Source: Eumeta japonica (Eukaryota; Arthropoda; Insecta; Lepidoptera; Psychidae). From it: a DNA stretch of 64,000 nt. The stretch is taken from positions 248,001 to 312,000 of the forward strand of contig BGZK01000482.1 of assembly GCA_005406025.1 (NCBI GenBank), read 5' to 3'. Under the pieces are notes generated by a model. That model searched no databases. It was not told the DNA's origin and saw only the letters and a list, made by a program, of their open reading frames with translations. The position numbers and the translations under genes are program-made. Positions 13,901-24,763 of this stretch are shown in pieces (position 1 is the stretch's first letter; each line of letters opens with the position of its first letter).

Positions 13901-14071
13901 ATATGTATACGACTTGATGTATGTTTTTGTTTTAGTGGAAAATTCGGTCTATGGCTGGACGGCGATCTGTACCTGGGACGCACACAGCGCTGCAACACCT
14001 ACGGCAACGAGCCGCTGACGACCCGCGAGGACTTCATCGTGAAGATCATGGAGTGCTGGACCTTCACGTGA
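5000..14071 (+). CDS. OXR1: OXR1/mustard TLDc-domain protein, short isoform
   Basis: Proposed exons are 5000-5179, 6835-6950, 11433-11592, 11978-12221, 13742-13844 and 13936-14071; all junctions are GT-AG and in frame, giving 312 aa. Residues 1-60 form an Arg-rich leader. Exon 2 (VVSMSDELRRAL) resembles the pre-TLDc region of animal OXR1. The TLDc domain runs from about residue 105 (LPARAQGYTW) to the end, with hallmark stretches GFSLASMYRKM, VFGALTSC, FYGTGESLL, WTGDNMYFI and FGLWLDGDLYLGR. Family members (OXR1, NCOA7, Drosophila mustard) protect against oxidative stress and bind the V-ATPase. A Pro/Lys/Asp-rich stretch of about 62 residues (180-241) interrupts the domain. An in-frame stop 24 bases upstream supports the ATG at 5000. 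The TLDc exons are secure; the leader exon is inferred from phase, donor GTGAGG and position. Longer isoforms may start upstream. Confidence 0.88.
5180..6834 (+). other. OXR1 intron 1
   Basis: Donor is GAG|GTGAGG and acceptor GTGCAG|GTGGTG; the acceptor has a weak pyrimidine tract. The frame of exon 2 also stays open upstream to about 6700, so an alternative acceptor such as CTGACAG at 6730 could give a longer exon in another isoform. A 13-bp perfect hairpin lies at 6312-6342. Confidence 0.5.
6312..6342. repeat. Perfect 13-bp hairpin
   Basis: Arms acatttcttgagc (6312-6324) and its exact complement (6330-6342) are separated by five bases. It lies in the first intron of OXR1. No function is evident. 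Confidence 0.8.
6951..11432 (+). other. OXR1 intron 2
   Basis: Donor ACAG|GTCGGT and acceptor TTTCAG|GGAG. The 4.5-kb intron is mostly AT-rich. It contains a GC-balanced block with a 52-codon frame (7478-7636), a lepidopteran repeat fragment (about 8480-8720), and a stretch near 10030-10170 with 'gaggcggactggc' that may be one end of a hAT-type element. No other coding exon is supported. Confidence 0.6.
8480..8720 (+). repeat. Decayed lepidopteran interspersed repeat
   Basis: Contains 'gttccgcactccaagagag' and 'tgtctgtccgtctgtt' followed by an AT-rich tail with 'atgaaattgtacaggaagg'. The Cys/Thr-coding 'tgtctgtccgtctg' tract is typical of lepidopteran repeats related to those at 3260 and 63270. 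No ends or target duplication found. Confidence 0.5.
12222..13741 (+). other. OXR1 intron 4
   Basis: Donor G|GTAGGA and acceptor TTTTACAG. Near its 3' end (about 13600-13700) is a GC-richer, degenerate 12-base periodic stretch which on the - strand resembles the repeats at 3151 and 41668. A 168-codon antisense frame crosses this intron and the last exons; its sequence does not look like a protein. Confidence 0.6.
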
Positions 14072-15300
14072 AGGACGCGCGCCGCACCCGCGTCTGCCCT
14101 CGCGCTCGGATATGCCACCGTCGAATGCCACCACTACATTATTGAAAGCTTTAGGACTATCTTATGAAATTTGCTATCGACATTTGAGATTTTTACGAAC
14201 CGGTCTTTTCGACTATAGTACTGAAAGTTTGAGAGCAATTTTATAATATTCGTATTATGACTCGAATGTACCGCGCGGCCGAGTTCGCCTCGAACGGAGA
14301 CGGCGGGGCGTCTCGCCTCTAGTCACGCGCCGGGGCGCAGCGGCGTGTCCGCGCCGCGGCCGCGCCGGCAGTCGCCGAGCCGAGCAAGTGCATTAATCCT
14401 AGTCAATTGCCATTCGTACGTAAGTTGAAGGTCGCAGAGTGAGCTTCGTGCGCCGCGTCCGCGTCCACGATCTCATGCATACGACCCGATTTCGTGTCAA
14501 TTCAAAAACAAAACTACTGTCGTGCATTGTTGTTAAGAAAATTAATATTTATAATAAGATATGAGTGTAAAATGTTATGTAGCAGTTTATATCTGTGTAG
14601 TAACTCCGACGTCGCTTTGTACGTATTGCGGCGCCGCGACGAGCCGCACGCAACGTCCGGACAGCGCGACACACCCTCGGCCGCCCTTCTCCATCTAACT
14701 CAACACCTCAGCGAACGTAACTCTAATGATAATCGCACTAACCGTGAATATTGCATTTGTATTTGTTAATTCTAATGTTATGTTATATGTTATTTTGTAG
14801 TATCCGCATCGTGGTGAAACCGATATATTACTAAGTGGAAATATGTTGATGCCCCGTATAATAAATACGGCCATGCCCCGCTCGTTTTCAGTCGCGCCCG
14901 CTTCGTTCAGAAATAAGTAGCCGATGTATGGTTAAATCGAATATAACAAATTTTCAATGGATATCTTAGAAGCTTGATGAATGTAATCGTCATTGTGCTT
15001 AGTAATCGTGTCACTAGGGTGATGTTACTCAGAATTATCTGGTCGTATTTAATGTTATTTATTTGCGGTGGGGACGAACGGGCCATCGCCGCTGCGCCGT
15101 AGCAGGCCCTCGCCAGCGGAGAGACGTTTATCGGGGACGGCCGCGCCCAAAGGGCCGCGCCAGTAGCACGAGTAGTGTAGTCGCCGAGAGCGGTCCTCGG
15201 CCCTCGCCCCCGCCGCTCCGTAGACTTGAAGTTGTTACGTTTGAGTCTGCGGCCGTGTAACACGAGACGATCCTAGGTTTTTAGAGTATCAGCATAATAT
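14072..15300 (+). other. Probable OXR1 3' UTR, with GC-rich islands
   Basis: Directly after the stop the sequence stays GC-rich in three islands (14072-14110, 14260-14480, 15060-15260) separated by AT-rich stretches. Possible poly(A) signals include AATAAA near 14861. Frames inside the islands arise from lack of stops in GC-rich DNA and show no homology I recognise. Confidence 0.45.
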
Positions 15301-16430
15301 TGTTACAAAGATAAATTTATTGATTATAATTATATAGTTGTTGAGTAGCGGTTACGAAAATTCTAACGTATTTATTATTTCACTTATTTCCACCTTACCA
15401 AATAACTAGTACTGCGTAATTCTATTGATGATTTATTTACATACATATTTTCTAAGTTGTTAAAATATAAGTCAAGCCATAATAATGAAATATATTCTTT
15501 TTGGAAATGCAACAGTGTTTTATATTTTTCATTCTTTACGCTATCGCTTGCAATGATTTTAGCTTCGCAGAATAATTATCAGTCAAGTCTCAAAATACTG
15601 TAATCATCTAACTTCCAGAGATGTACTCTAAAAGGTACTAATTAGTCTTTTGGGAATTTCTTGAATATTTTTTTTTCACCAGACATTAAACTTGAAAGAA
15701 ATGAATTCTCCTGAAATACTTCGTACAAGAATTTACGCTATGAACTTCTTGCAATGAGAGTAATAAATAATACAATTATCTCTTCTACTCTTACTAAAGT
15801 AATTCTAGGTTATTTAGGCAGCCTACCGAAACCATTCCACATTGCCTTCATTTATGCACCTATCCATATGATTTCATACAGGATGTAATTTTGCGGAACT
15901 GCTTTTTCACCATGTTAACATTTAGTCTTTGAGCGATCAAGATTTTGAACATGTTATTTTTATTTTCATTTACAAAGAAAAAAAAAACACTTAACATCTG
16001 ACCTTGAATATAAAATTATTTTTTTATTATCTGTTGTTAGGAAGGAACTTTCACAATATGAAACAAAAAGAGATGTTTCATATCCGGCCTGTACTTTGTA
16101 CATATCTACAAAATCAAAACAAAAGTTTGTAGATCAGTGTAAAAATGATAAAATTGTAGTTTTCCAGTATTTTATTTGCACAAAAGCATTATTAAAAGTT
16201 TGTTTCAAAAGTTGTTAACTATCAATCAAAAATCAAATGTACCATAAGACATAACTTATAAAAATAATAATGGAGAAGCGTTATCATCCCAGATTAGTTT
16301 ATAAATTAAAAATATACAAGTGTTCATAAAATTACATAATTCTTTTTCTTTTCGTTTTTTGAGGGTGTTGAGTTTTATAATTATGATTGTACCTTGAAAC
16401 TACAATATACTTCAATCAAGATAAAGTCTA

Positions 16431-16558
16431 TATTCAGGAGCATGTCCGGCGGACAGAAAGGGATGCAGTCATACAAAGAAAACGAATACACTGCTAGTCT
16501 TTTTCGCTCGTATGAATCTGTCTCTCTCTGTCTGCCGGACATGCTCGCCTGCGAATAT
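16431..16558. mobile_element. Small fold-back (MITE-like) element
   Basis: The two ends form an imperfect inverted repeat of about 25-30 bases: 'agcatgtccggc' at the left is matched by its complement at the right, with two short 2-base indels and one mismatch around it. The loop is about 70 bases and includes a CT-rich tract. No clear target duplication, so the family is not assigned. Confidence 0.55.
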
Positions 16559-17274
16559 TTATTTGATACTATCTTTATTTTTTAAATTAAGTATTTCCTA
16601 TGATTATGTGTTCAATAGCTTTACACAAAAAAACTAAGTTAAAATACGCTAAAATTATAGTCAAAACATCATAGTTCATTAAAGGCATTTTTAAATTAGT
16701 TACAAAGAAAGTGAAGGCCGTGCACACAGAGGCCCCTAAATGAATTTGGTAACGTTACATAGTCGACTAACATGTAACAGTTTATTTTTAGTACTAAGTT
16801 TATTTCTATCACTATTTCTTTTAAATATTTCTAAATATTTTTTGCATATAGTAAATTTTCATATATGAATTACGAAGACATAGTTAAGATTCCAATTTCC
16901 TTAAACTTACTTTTAAGAGATACACTATGTGCAAATCGCGCGAACGTAGTAGGATGCTATATGACATCAAGCTATGGAAACAGCGAAATTAAATCAATCT
17001 GACAATTTGTATATTGTATAAGCTTCTTATCTTTTAATTGAATGTGCAACTGAGCAAAGCTTTTCGTATGCTCACGATACGAGGGTCCCATTGAAATTTA
17101 TTATTGAAACTCCCAAGAATAGCATTATCAAAACTTAATTCCTTATTTCTTATTAAAATAATATTAGATCCATCTTTACATTCGGAAGTGTTTTCTCACA
17201 CTTTGTGTTCTTTCTATTAAGAAGTAAATTATTTAAGATAATAAGACGAAAATAAATTATTTATATTATTAAAT

Positions 17275-17627
17275 TTTGAAGATAGCAATGTTCAATCGTC
17301 ATGACCAAGTTGATTTCTTTTAACTTTGAAAAATAAAGTTGTATCATCTTCAAACAGTAGAATCTCATGAATGTCCTTAACAAGGTTATATCAGTCATTA
17401 ATAGAAACTAAAAACTGAAACGGACCGAGGATCGATCCCTGTGGCACACCCATGCGGACCGCGGATTCAGACAGTCTCATGTCATTGACATTGACCCTCT
17501 GAACCTTATTATCAAAATATGACTTCAGAATTTCGAGTGCACAACCAGTAACTTTATAATGATGTAGCTTCCTAATCAGTGTTTTGTGATTTACACCATC
17601 AAACACCTTGGAGAGATAGCAAAACAC
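17275..17627 (-). mobile_element. Non-LTR retrotransposon reverse transcriptase fragment
   Basis: On the - strand the translation shows reverse transcriptase blocks in order: YLSKVFDGVNH, then GVPQGSILGPF, then LLFEDDTTLFF about 30 residues later. These are the FDxVxH, GxPQGSxLGP and F(A/E)DD motifs of LINE-type RT. The middle is intact for 78 codons, then stops interrupt the frame before the catalytic DD. It is a 5'- and 3'-truncated, dead copy, probably of a CR1/jockey-like LINE. Confidence 0.85.
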
Positions 17628-17726
17628 TTATTGCATCCCGCAAATTCACACAGGTATCAAAAATTTTTCAACATGCAACACATGTAGAGGGTTTTACACA
17701 ACCCCGTGTAAAACCGAACCGTCTTT

Positions 17727-17771
17727 TGGACTTTACATAATTACTATAAAAATGTAGTAGTTGATTTTTCA
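17727..17771 (+). repeat. 45-bp repeat shared with 20178-20228
   Basis: The stretch 'gtcttttggactttacat' and following bases to 'atgtagtag' recurs almost exactly on the opposite strand at 20178-20228. Both copies lie beside an inverted repeat and in mariner debris. It is probably a fragment of one element family. Confidence 0.65.
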
Positions 17772-17929
17772 AAATGAATTACCTACGACAAGAATGTGTG
17801 AAAAACATGGTCAAAAGCATGGGCGAACCCAGCTTCGATTCTGGCCCGGGTAGTAAGATTTTTATTTAGGTCAGATTATCCGCACTTTAGTCATTTAATA
17901 TAGAACATACAATTTCCAGAGGTGAGGGG

Positions 17930-18467
17930 GCAGCTGCCTTCTGGGTACACCCATGGTCAAGAGGCAAGCAAGCGCTACAGATTATAGCGAAATCCAGATT
18001 AATTTGCAATAAGTTGATACTATGTGTATGTTAGAATTGGAAGGCCATTATTCATTGAGGTTTTACTGCCGGAAAAAACCATCAATTCAGATCTCTACTG
18101 CCAACAGATGATGAGACTGAAGCAAGAAGTAGAGGAAAAAACGACTGGAATTGATTATAACAGAAAGAGCGTGGTTTTTCACTATGATAACGCCAAACCA
18201 CACACATCTTTAGCCACTCAGCAAATATTAGAGTTTAGTTAGGAACTGTTAATGCATGCACCATATAGCCCTGATCTTGCACCCTCAGATTTTCACCTGT
18301 TTCAGTCTCTTCATAATTCTTTATGTAGTGTTAGGTTAACATAGAGGACTGTCAAAACTACTTGTCTCAGTTTTTTGATCAAAAGGCCCAAAACTTCTAC
18401 AGTAATGGCCAATGGGATTGTGTTACTACCTACAAAATGACAATAAGTTGTTGGACAAAATGGACAA

Positions 18468-18470
<3 letters not shown>
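17930..18470 (+). pseudogene. Mariner transposase remnant (C-terminal two thirds)
   Basis: Read across frameshifts, the + strand gives pieces of mariner transposase in order: an AKSRL stretch, NWKAIIH, LLPEKTINSDLYCQQ, VVFHYDNAKPHTS with the second catalytic Asp, then APYSPDLAPSDFHLF with the third. The 72-codon frame 18024-18242 is the best preserved part and ends in a stop. The N-terminal third is missing and a TA microsatellite follows. Dead copy. Confidence 0.85.

Positions 18471-18471
<1 letters not shown>

Positions 18472-18520
<49 letters not shown>
18472..18520. repeat. (TA)n microsatellite
   Basis: About 24 uninterrupted AT dinucleotides immediately after the mariner remnant. Confidence 0.95.
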
Positions 18521-18525
<5 letters not shown>

Positions 18526-20177
18526 ACACGACTATAAAAAAACTATGAAAAATTATCTTAGATTTGCGTATAAAATGAAACGAAATAACTTTTCCCCGAC
18601 TTTATATTTTTAGTCAATAGAATAAATTTGATCATAGATTTATATGCCCTCAATTTTTTGTATACTTTGTATACGTGTACTTAAATAGCGATTTTATTTT
18701 TATAAACTCACGCCAATTTCCCAGAAAAGTAGGAAATAGAGATTACAGATTTCCACATGGTACATACGAATTTGCAAATGGTATATAATCACAAGTTTTT
18801 GTGAAACTAAGAATTTACGATACAAAATATCATATATAACTCTAGAATAGTTATCAATAAATAAAATTGAAATATTCTACAAGGACTATCGAGGGAAAGC
18901 ATTCAGAATTTCTTTTAGTGATTTTTCTTATTCCCGATGAATGAAAGACACACACACTTAGAAGGATGTAGTTTGCTCGGCTGCCTTTTGTTGCGTGCAC
19001 GTGTCATATCTTTACGATTTATCTGATTGTGGAATATTTGAACGTGGTGACAGTGGTCATGTGGCGTAAGAAATTATTATATGCAGAATACATCAAATGC
19101 CGACACCTAATAACGAGAACTTTAAGCAATTCTTTTGAATAATCTATTAAAATTGTGCGCAGTACGAGGTCAATCGAACTTGGCTCTCGGTGTCTTTCAA
19201 ATTTACCTTGAAAAAATGACAAGTTTCGATGAGAAAAGTTGCATATGTTCGTTTTCAACAGCATATATTTGTATACATAACACGTACAGTGCTATCTATA
19301 ATTCATGTGTAAAACCATTTGTTTTTAAGAATCAATAATATAGCAACAATCTAATTACAACAAAATTCTCCGAATTGGAGTTATAAAGCAACGGTATTTT
19401 TTTTCATCTCGTTTTTCCAGGAAAGACAACGACATAAATAAGCCTGAAAGCAGAATTTTACCGAACTACAAAACATCTAGATCATTACGGCCGCTTCCAA
19501 CATGCCAATGTACGAATTCAAATACATGCATACTACAAGAATCGTTTACTTAAAGTAATAAGATATATGTATATATTTATACTCATAAGTTTGCAGTAAA
19601 AGGAAATAAAAACAAATATTCACTGTGCAAAACATATGAGACGTGACAAATGAAATCGTCCGAAGCTTATGCAGCGGCAGAAACGTTGAAATAGCTTTTC
19701 GGGTGGTTTCTTGCAAACCGCAGTATCTTTTGTATAAATTTTGTGTGCACCTTCAGTATAATAATTTTCATATCAGAAAAAGGTCACAATATTATTTATG
19801 CCCTTTGGAAAATTACAGTTAAAATAAACAAAAAGTCGACTAGATCGTCGAAAAATCCGTTCTAGTGAAGCAAAATATTCCGCCTATTAGTATTAATTTA
19901 GAATTGAAATACATATATAAATTCAAAAGACATTGTTAAGGCATTTAAGTTGTTGGATATGAAAAAGGTTGTTGATCTCCATTGTCCATCAGTTAAAATT
20001 TTAAATTCCATTATCAATTGTAATGCATCACATTTTACTTTTGTCTTTAATAAGTGTTTAAATGATGAATAATATGATGAAACAAAGCTGTTCCTATATT
20101 CAAAGGCAGCAGTAAATCGAACCGCATTAACTTTAATTCTATATCTGCTGCTGATATTAAATGTGATTAAATTAAAT

Positions 20178-20228
20178 GTGACTACTACATTTTTATAGTA
20201 ATTATGTAAAGTCCAAAAGACAGTTCAG
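20178..20228 (-). repeat. Second copy of the 45-bp repeat
   Basis: Reverse complement of the stretch at 17727-17771, with one or two base differences, directly abutting the 22-bp palindrome at 20229-20282. Confidence 0.65.
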
Positions 20229-20652
20229 TTTTGAATAGATTGATCACTGGTGATGAATCGCCAGTGATCAATCTATTCAAAAACGGTTCGGTTTCTCTCA
20301 ATTGAGAATCGCAAATGAGTACCTACATGATTCATTAGATTTCTTTCAGTGAGCTCGTGTGGGATCAAAATGTAGTTTTTTTTTAATATATTCAGCTTTT
20401 TTCAAATGGGTCAAAACGGTTTTGTGGTCAATTCCCAGTTCGTCATCTATACCTATCGAAAGAACTAATATGCCGATTTTGCTCTACTTTTTCCGAAATG
20501 GTATCGACTTTATTCTTAACAGATCGATCAGAGCGACGTTCATCTTCAACATGAAAATTAACGGATTGAAAAAGTTTTATGCTACTCTTACCGACACCGA
20601 CACTACTTAGGTCCTTAAACGTTACAAATTTTTTGCGAGGCTTGTGTTGCAT
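20229..20652 (-). pseudogene. Mariner transposase remnant (N-terminal part) ending in a palindrome
   Basis: Read on the - strand the translation resembles the N-terminal half of a mariner transposase: a VGVGKSSI stretch, then sequence corresponding to the second helix-turn-helix, then ERNLMNHVGTHLRFSIERN and, after a frameshift, TEPFLNRLITGD. Several stops and frameshifts break it. At the LITGD point the sequence folds back into a perfect 22-bp inverted repeat (20229-20250 and 20261-20282) with a 10-base loop, so both strands encode LNRLITGD. Confidence 0.75.
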
Positions 20653-21186
20653 TTTTCAGTTTTTTGTAACAAATCTTAAAAATCTATCCAATTTCCAAGT
20701 TACATTCACACCTTTTTTGGTTAACAAAAAAAAAACCAAAATGACGGAATACCGTTTTTACTTTTCTTTTTTTAAAATGTCATCTATTTAATGGTATAGA
20801 ATTAGCCAGATGCAAACAGTACAATTAGAGATTTTACTGCAATTTTTTATTTGTAAAATACGAGAAAAATTTTTTCCTGACTTAATAAATTCACATTGTA
20901 ATATTAAACAAAATGAAATAAATAAAAAAAAGTAATAAAAACCGCCTTCAAAAACATACTTAAAAATTTTTAGAATAGACACCAATTAGTTGTTTTGGAT
21001 AATAAATAGCTAGTTTGGATGTGGATTGAACCATGCTTAATAAAATTGGCCAGACATCAGCATCGCCTTGTACTGAGCAAGAGGAAAGGCAGTTCCGATC
21101 CCGGATTTATTGTCCACTTGTAATTATTCTAGGGTCTTTACATTTTTAGTTGGAGTGCAAAAAGTTCTACAATTTGTACAGATCAC

Positions 21187-21521
21187 CAGCGCCGGCCCTA
21201 GCTTTGATCAGGATGAAGGGAGATTGTTTTTTAGCGCCCGCAAGTCGGTGCTCTAATTTTCCAGAAATTCTATTTCGACTTCATGATAAGTAAATAATTG
21301 CTAATTTTTAAAAATAAGTTTTTATTGCAAACATCAACACATATTAAGCTTAAGTTAAATTAAGTAATTTTTTTAAGTATCATAACACTGTTGTCTTTTC
21401 GAAAGCAACATCAAAATTTAATTTTTTGCTGAAAATTGTCTTTTGCATGGTTTTTTAACGCCCCTAGTTACATGGCGCCTAGACCCACCGCTCCACTCGC
21501 TTTACCCCTAGGCCGGCGCTG
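21187..21521. mobile_element. hAT-type MITE, 335 bp, with 8-bp target duplication
   Basis: The element begins 'cagcgccggccctag' and ends with 'cctaggccggcgctg', an imperfect terminal inverted repeat of the CAGNG type common in hAT transposons. It is flanked by identical 8-bp copies of 'cagatcac' (21179-21186 and 21522-21529). It has no coding capacity. The flanking DNA matches, at reduced identity, an uninterrupted stretch near 24100-24140, which behaves as the empty site. Confidence 0.85.
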
Positions 21522-21529
21522 CAGATCAC

Positions 21530-22340
21530 ATCGTCATTAATTTCCACTTTAAATTAATTCACCCTATTTATTTTATCGCTAGATTCCAATATGTTCCTGC
21601 TAAGATTGTCATATCGGAATTATATAAATGAATGAAACTATGTAAGTGGATTAATAAGTAATTAATTTTAACTCTACGTATATTAAGTTTTACTGTCATT
21701 GAAGAGTAATTGCTGAGTACAAATCGCAATATTATACCCTTACTGATAACCTTTAAGTAATGCTGTGGCTTTCATCATCAGTGATCAGCTCAACAGCGTG
21801 AATTGATAACTACTAGGTGCAAAAACTTTAATATCTAAAAAAGCGCTCAAACACACTACATGCCTAATGTATTTGAGAGTATCCCTCGATCTCCCTGGTA
21901 TGCCATTATCAAATTCTGACTTAGTGACTATGAAACCTCAGGAGTAATCTCTTTCAAACAAAAAAAAAAAAAAAAATACTTTCGAAATTGGTCTACAACT
22001 GACGAAATTATAACCGAGGAGTTTCAGTGGCCATCTGTGGTTTTCTTCATCTATTGAACGTCATCAAATGATACTTTCTTAATATAAATGATTTATTTAT
22101 AGCCTAAAATAAAATTACTACATGTATATCTATAATATTTGAGGATACCTCTCAATTCCTCGTGAGCCATGTCAGAAAAGGATTTTGGGAAAAAAACAAG
22201 ACCAATCTGGAAGTATACTCTCTAAACAAAAAAGAATTTTCCAAATCGGTTAATAAATGACAGAGTTTCGATTTAACAAACATAAAATAAATATGCCGAA
22301 TTAGGAAACTCCTTCCTTTTTTTTTTGTAGTCGGTTCATA
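21530..22340 (+). repeat. Lepidopteran interspersed repeat, copy 1 (two tandem 3' parts)
   Basis: Includes 'tatttgagagtatccctcg', 'cattatcaaattctgac', and a second similar part with 'atatttgaggatacctctc', 'ttccaaatcggttaataaatg' and the end 'tttgtagtcggttcat'. This is a repeat I recognise as very abundant in Lepidoptera, usually ending in an AGTCGGTT motif. A second diverged copy lies at 24010-24630. Confidence 0.65.
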
Positions 22341-23390
22341 AGCAATATCACAACAAACGATGTAGCATTGTAGAATTCTATATGTTGTGAATTAAATTAT
22401 GGTAGCAGATCCTAGTTTTTTTATTAACGTTGTACGCGCCCGGATGGTTTGAGCTATGTCGGTTCAGGACTTGCCTTTCGCCGGCGCTTCGTTCAAAATA
22501 TCCAGGCACTCGAGCCGCGATCGTCCAGTGGCACAATGTTTTTAGTGTTTCCATTCCCGCAATTATATTTTACATATAACTATATTGACTCGTACCGGCC
22601 CACGTTTTTTTTTATTCGTCCGCGTGAGCAGTACACTTCCGATGACGAACAGCAAGTGTATTACCGCCTCTCACGCGTCCTTCAGTTGTCTACGGTCTAG
22701 GGGAGACTAATTACAATTTAAACAAAAGGATAATGAGATAAACAAATGTACATTAAGAATATATACACTTCCTTTGTTACTATTTAGTAGCAATTTTTGC
22801 TTCCATTACATATTACCTACATATTTTTTTAATACCAATTCTCAGATGCATTTTGATTTTTGCTGGAGAATATCTTCCCCTCCTTTGATTTTATGTAAAG
22901 GAAGTAACGCATAATGTCTATAATTTGTTTATGCACTTAACGTATAGGCGCATTTTATGGTTTTAGCTATAAAATAAATAACCAATGTAATGCTTTGACA
23001 CTAAGGGAACTATTGACTATCAGATAGTCTCTTTTTAAAAACTAGTTGTAGTCATGGCACAGTTCAAATCAACATAGAATGAATTTCTTGAATTTTTATT
23101 AAGCTTTATGTAAATTAGTCATGAAAAAAGTATTTTATTACTAACTTGCTATGTTATATTTATTATATTTATGGATAATTGATTGCTAACTATTTGTGCT
23201 CACTGCTTCACATGGGTAGTCATAGAATTGATGCATTGATGATTATTTCTAATATGGAGCAATAGGTTCCAATCATGATATCAATCCTGATCTATATTAG
23301 TCATTTATACTAACGAATACATGATATTGAGTTTAACATGTCTGTCGTAACATAAAAATAAAAAAATTAACAGTGCATAAAGATTTCACG

Positions 23391-23391
<1 letters not shown>

Positions 23392-23461
<70 letters not shown>
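23392..23461. repeat. (TA)n microsatellite, about 70 bp
   Basis: Thirty-five uninterrupted TA units in AT-rich intergenic DNA. Confidence 0.95.
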
Positions 23462-23464
<3 letters not shown>

Positions 23465-24009
23465 TTTCTTGTCTTGAAGAATATTTTAATCGTTTTTTAT
23501 TGATATGAAACCAATTTGTTACCATTTCACAAAACTATACTATTTTCATATTTTTACTATAAATATAAAAATTAACATGATTTTCACAATTAACTACATG
23601 ACTGTATCTTACTCTACAAAAAGCTATATGAATACATTTTTATAACAATCACTTTTTGGTACACTTTATTTTTTTTTTTTTTGCTTACAGGCACAAGTTG
23701 CAGCTTAAAGACAACTTGATTTCTTGAATTTAATGAAACACAAATATGATGATTTTATACTTACCTATAAGATTTTTTATTAGATTTCAAATGATGACTC
23801 CGCACTGCTGATTGTATTTTATTTTTGTGTTATCTAAAACATCTAATTTTTTTAATGTGTAGAAAATAAATTGCTTATTTAAATAATTGTTTAACGGACT
23901 CTAAAAACAACTTTTGGTTTTGGAGTCGGTTTCAACTAAATCAAAGCAAAACAATGCATATGAAATGTTGATGAAATAAAGATGAATATGAAATATTGAA
24001 AATAATATT

Positions 24010-24630
24010 GAATCTTTACATTCATAGTTGGAGTGCAACTACCAAATTATTCTTATACAAACTATATTATTTATTTTCATTTTTTGTAATATAAAAGGTC
24101 TACAATTCATCCAAATCACATTTTCATTTACATCCACATTAAACTAATTCATCCTATTTCTACTGCTAGATTCTCACCTTGAAATCATATAAATGTATGA
24201 AAATATGTAAGATTAATAACTTATTAATTATAATTTTGTGTATACTAGTTTTTACTAATAGCAATGGGTATTTGCTATTAGTATTTGCAATTGCAGTAGG
24301 CATTATCATCTAACTCTTAATTGTTAAGGAGTAATATGGCTTCCATCATCAGCGCAACAACATGAGACAATGATCTCAAGGCACAAAAACTTGAGAAACA
24401 TAAAAAAGAGCTCAAACATACCATATGCACCTATAATATTTAAGAGTTTCCCTCAATTTCTTTGGAAACTCATCATCAGATTCTGACTTAGTTGATTATG
24501 GGATCACTTTAAGAGTATATTTTTTTAAACAAAAAAAAAATTCAAACATTGAATGTACATAAAAAATACATACATATGAACATAGATCCTCCTCCTTTGT
24601 TTTGTAGTCAGTTAAAAAACAACAAACCCT
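24010..24630 (+). repeat. Lepidopteran interspersed repeat, copy 2
   Basis: Aligns by eye with 21120-21960: shared landmarks are 'agttggagtgcaa', 'tctacaatt', 'ttccatcatcag' or close variants, 'aaaaactt', 'tcaaattctgacttag' variants and the end 'tttgtagtcagttaaa'. It lacks the hAT MITE of copy 1. It ends about 130 bp from the 3' end of RAMAC. Confidence 0.6.
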
Positions 24631-24763
24631 AATAATTAATTGCATATTTGATACCAGAACACTATTAAATAAACATACTAATATGGGAAGCCTGCATCTA
24701 TTTTCACAATCATTAAAACAATGTTTACAATAATAGAGTATATTTACTTATCATTTTAACTGA

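Larger units (their letters stand above)
15300..24763. other. Repeat-rich intergenic region between OXR1 and RAMAC
   Basis: No host gene is visible. The region holds a fold-back element, LINE and mariner remnants, a hAT-type MITE, two diverged copies of a lepidopteran repeat and two TA microsatellites, each listed. The remaining AT-rich sequence, including 22440-22700 with an 83-codon frame, shows nothing recognisable. Confidence 0.6.

Noticed and set aside
13492..13998. 168-codon frame on -
   Set aside because: Antisense to the last OXR1 exons and intron; translation has no domain and its openness follows from the + strand coding exons and a periodic repeat.
15063..15260. 65-codon frame in a GC-rich island
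   Set aside because: GC-rich DNA lacks stops by chance; no homology and no splice signals.
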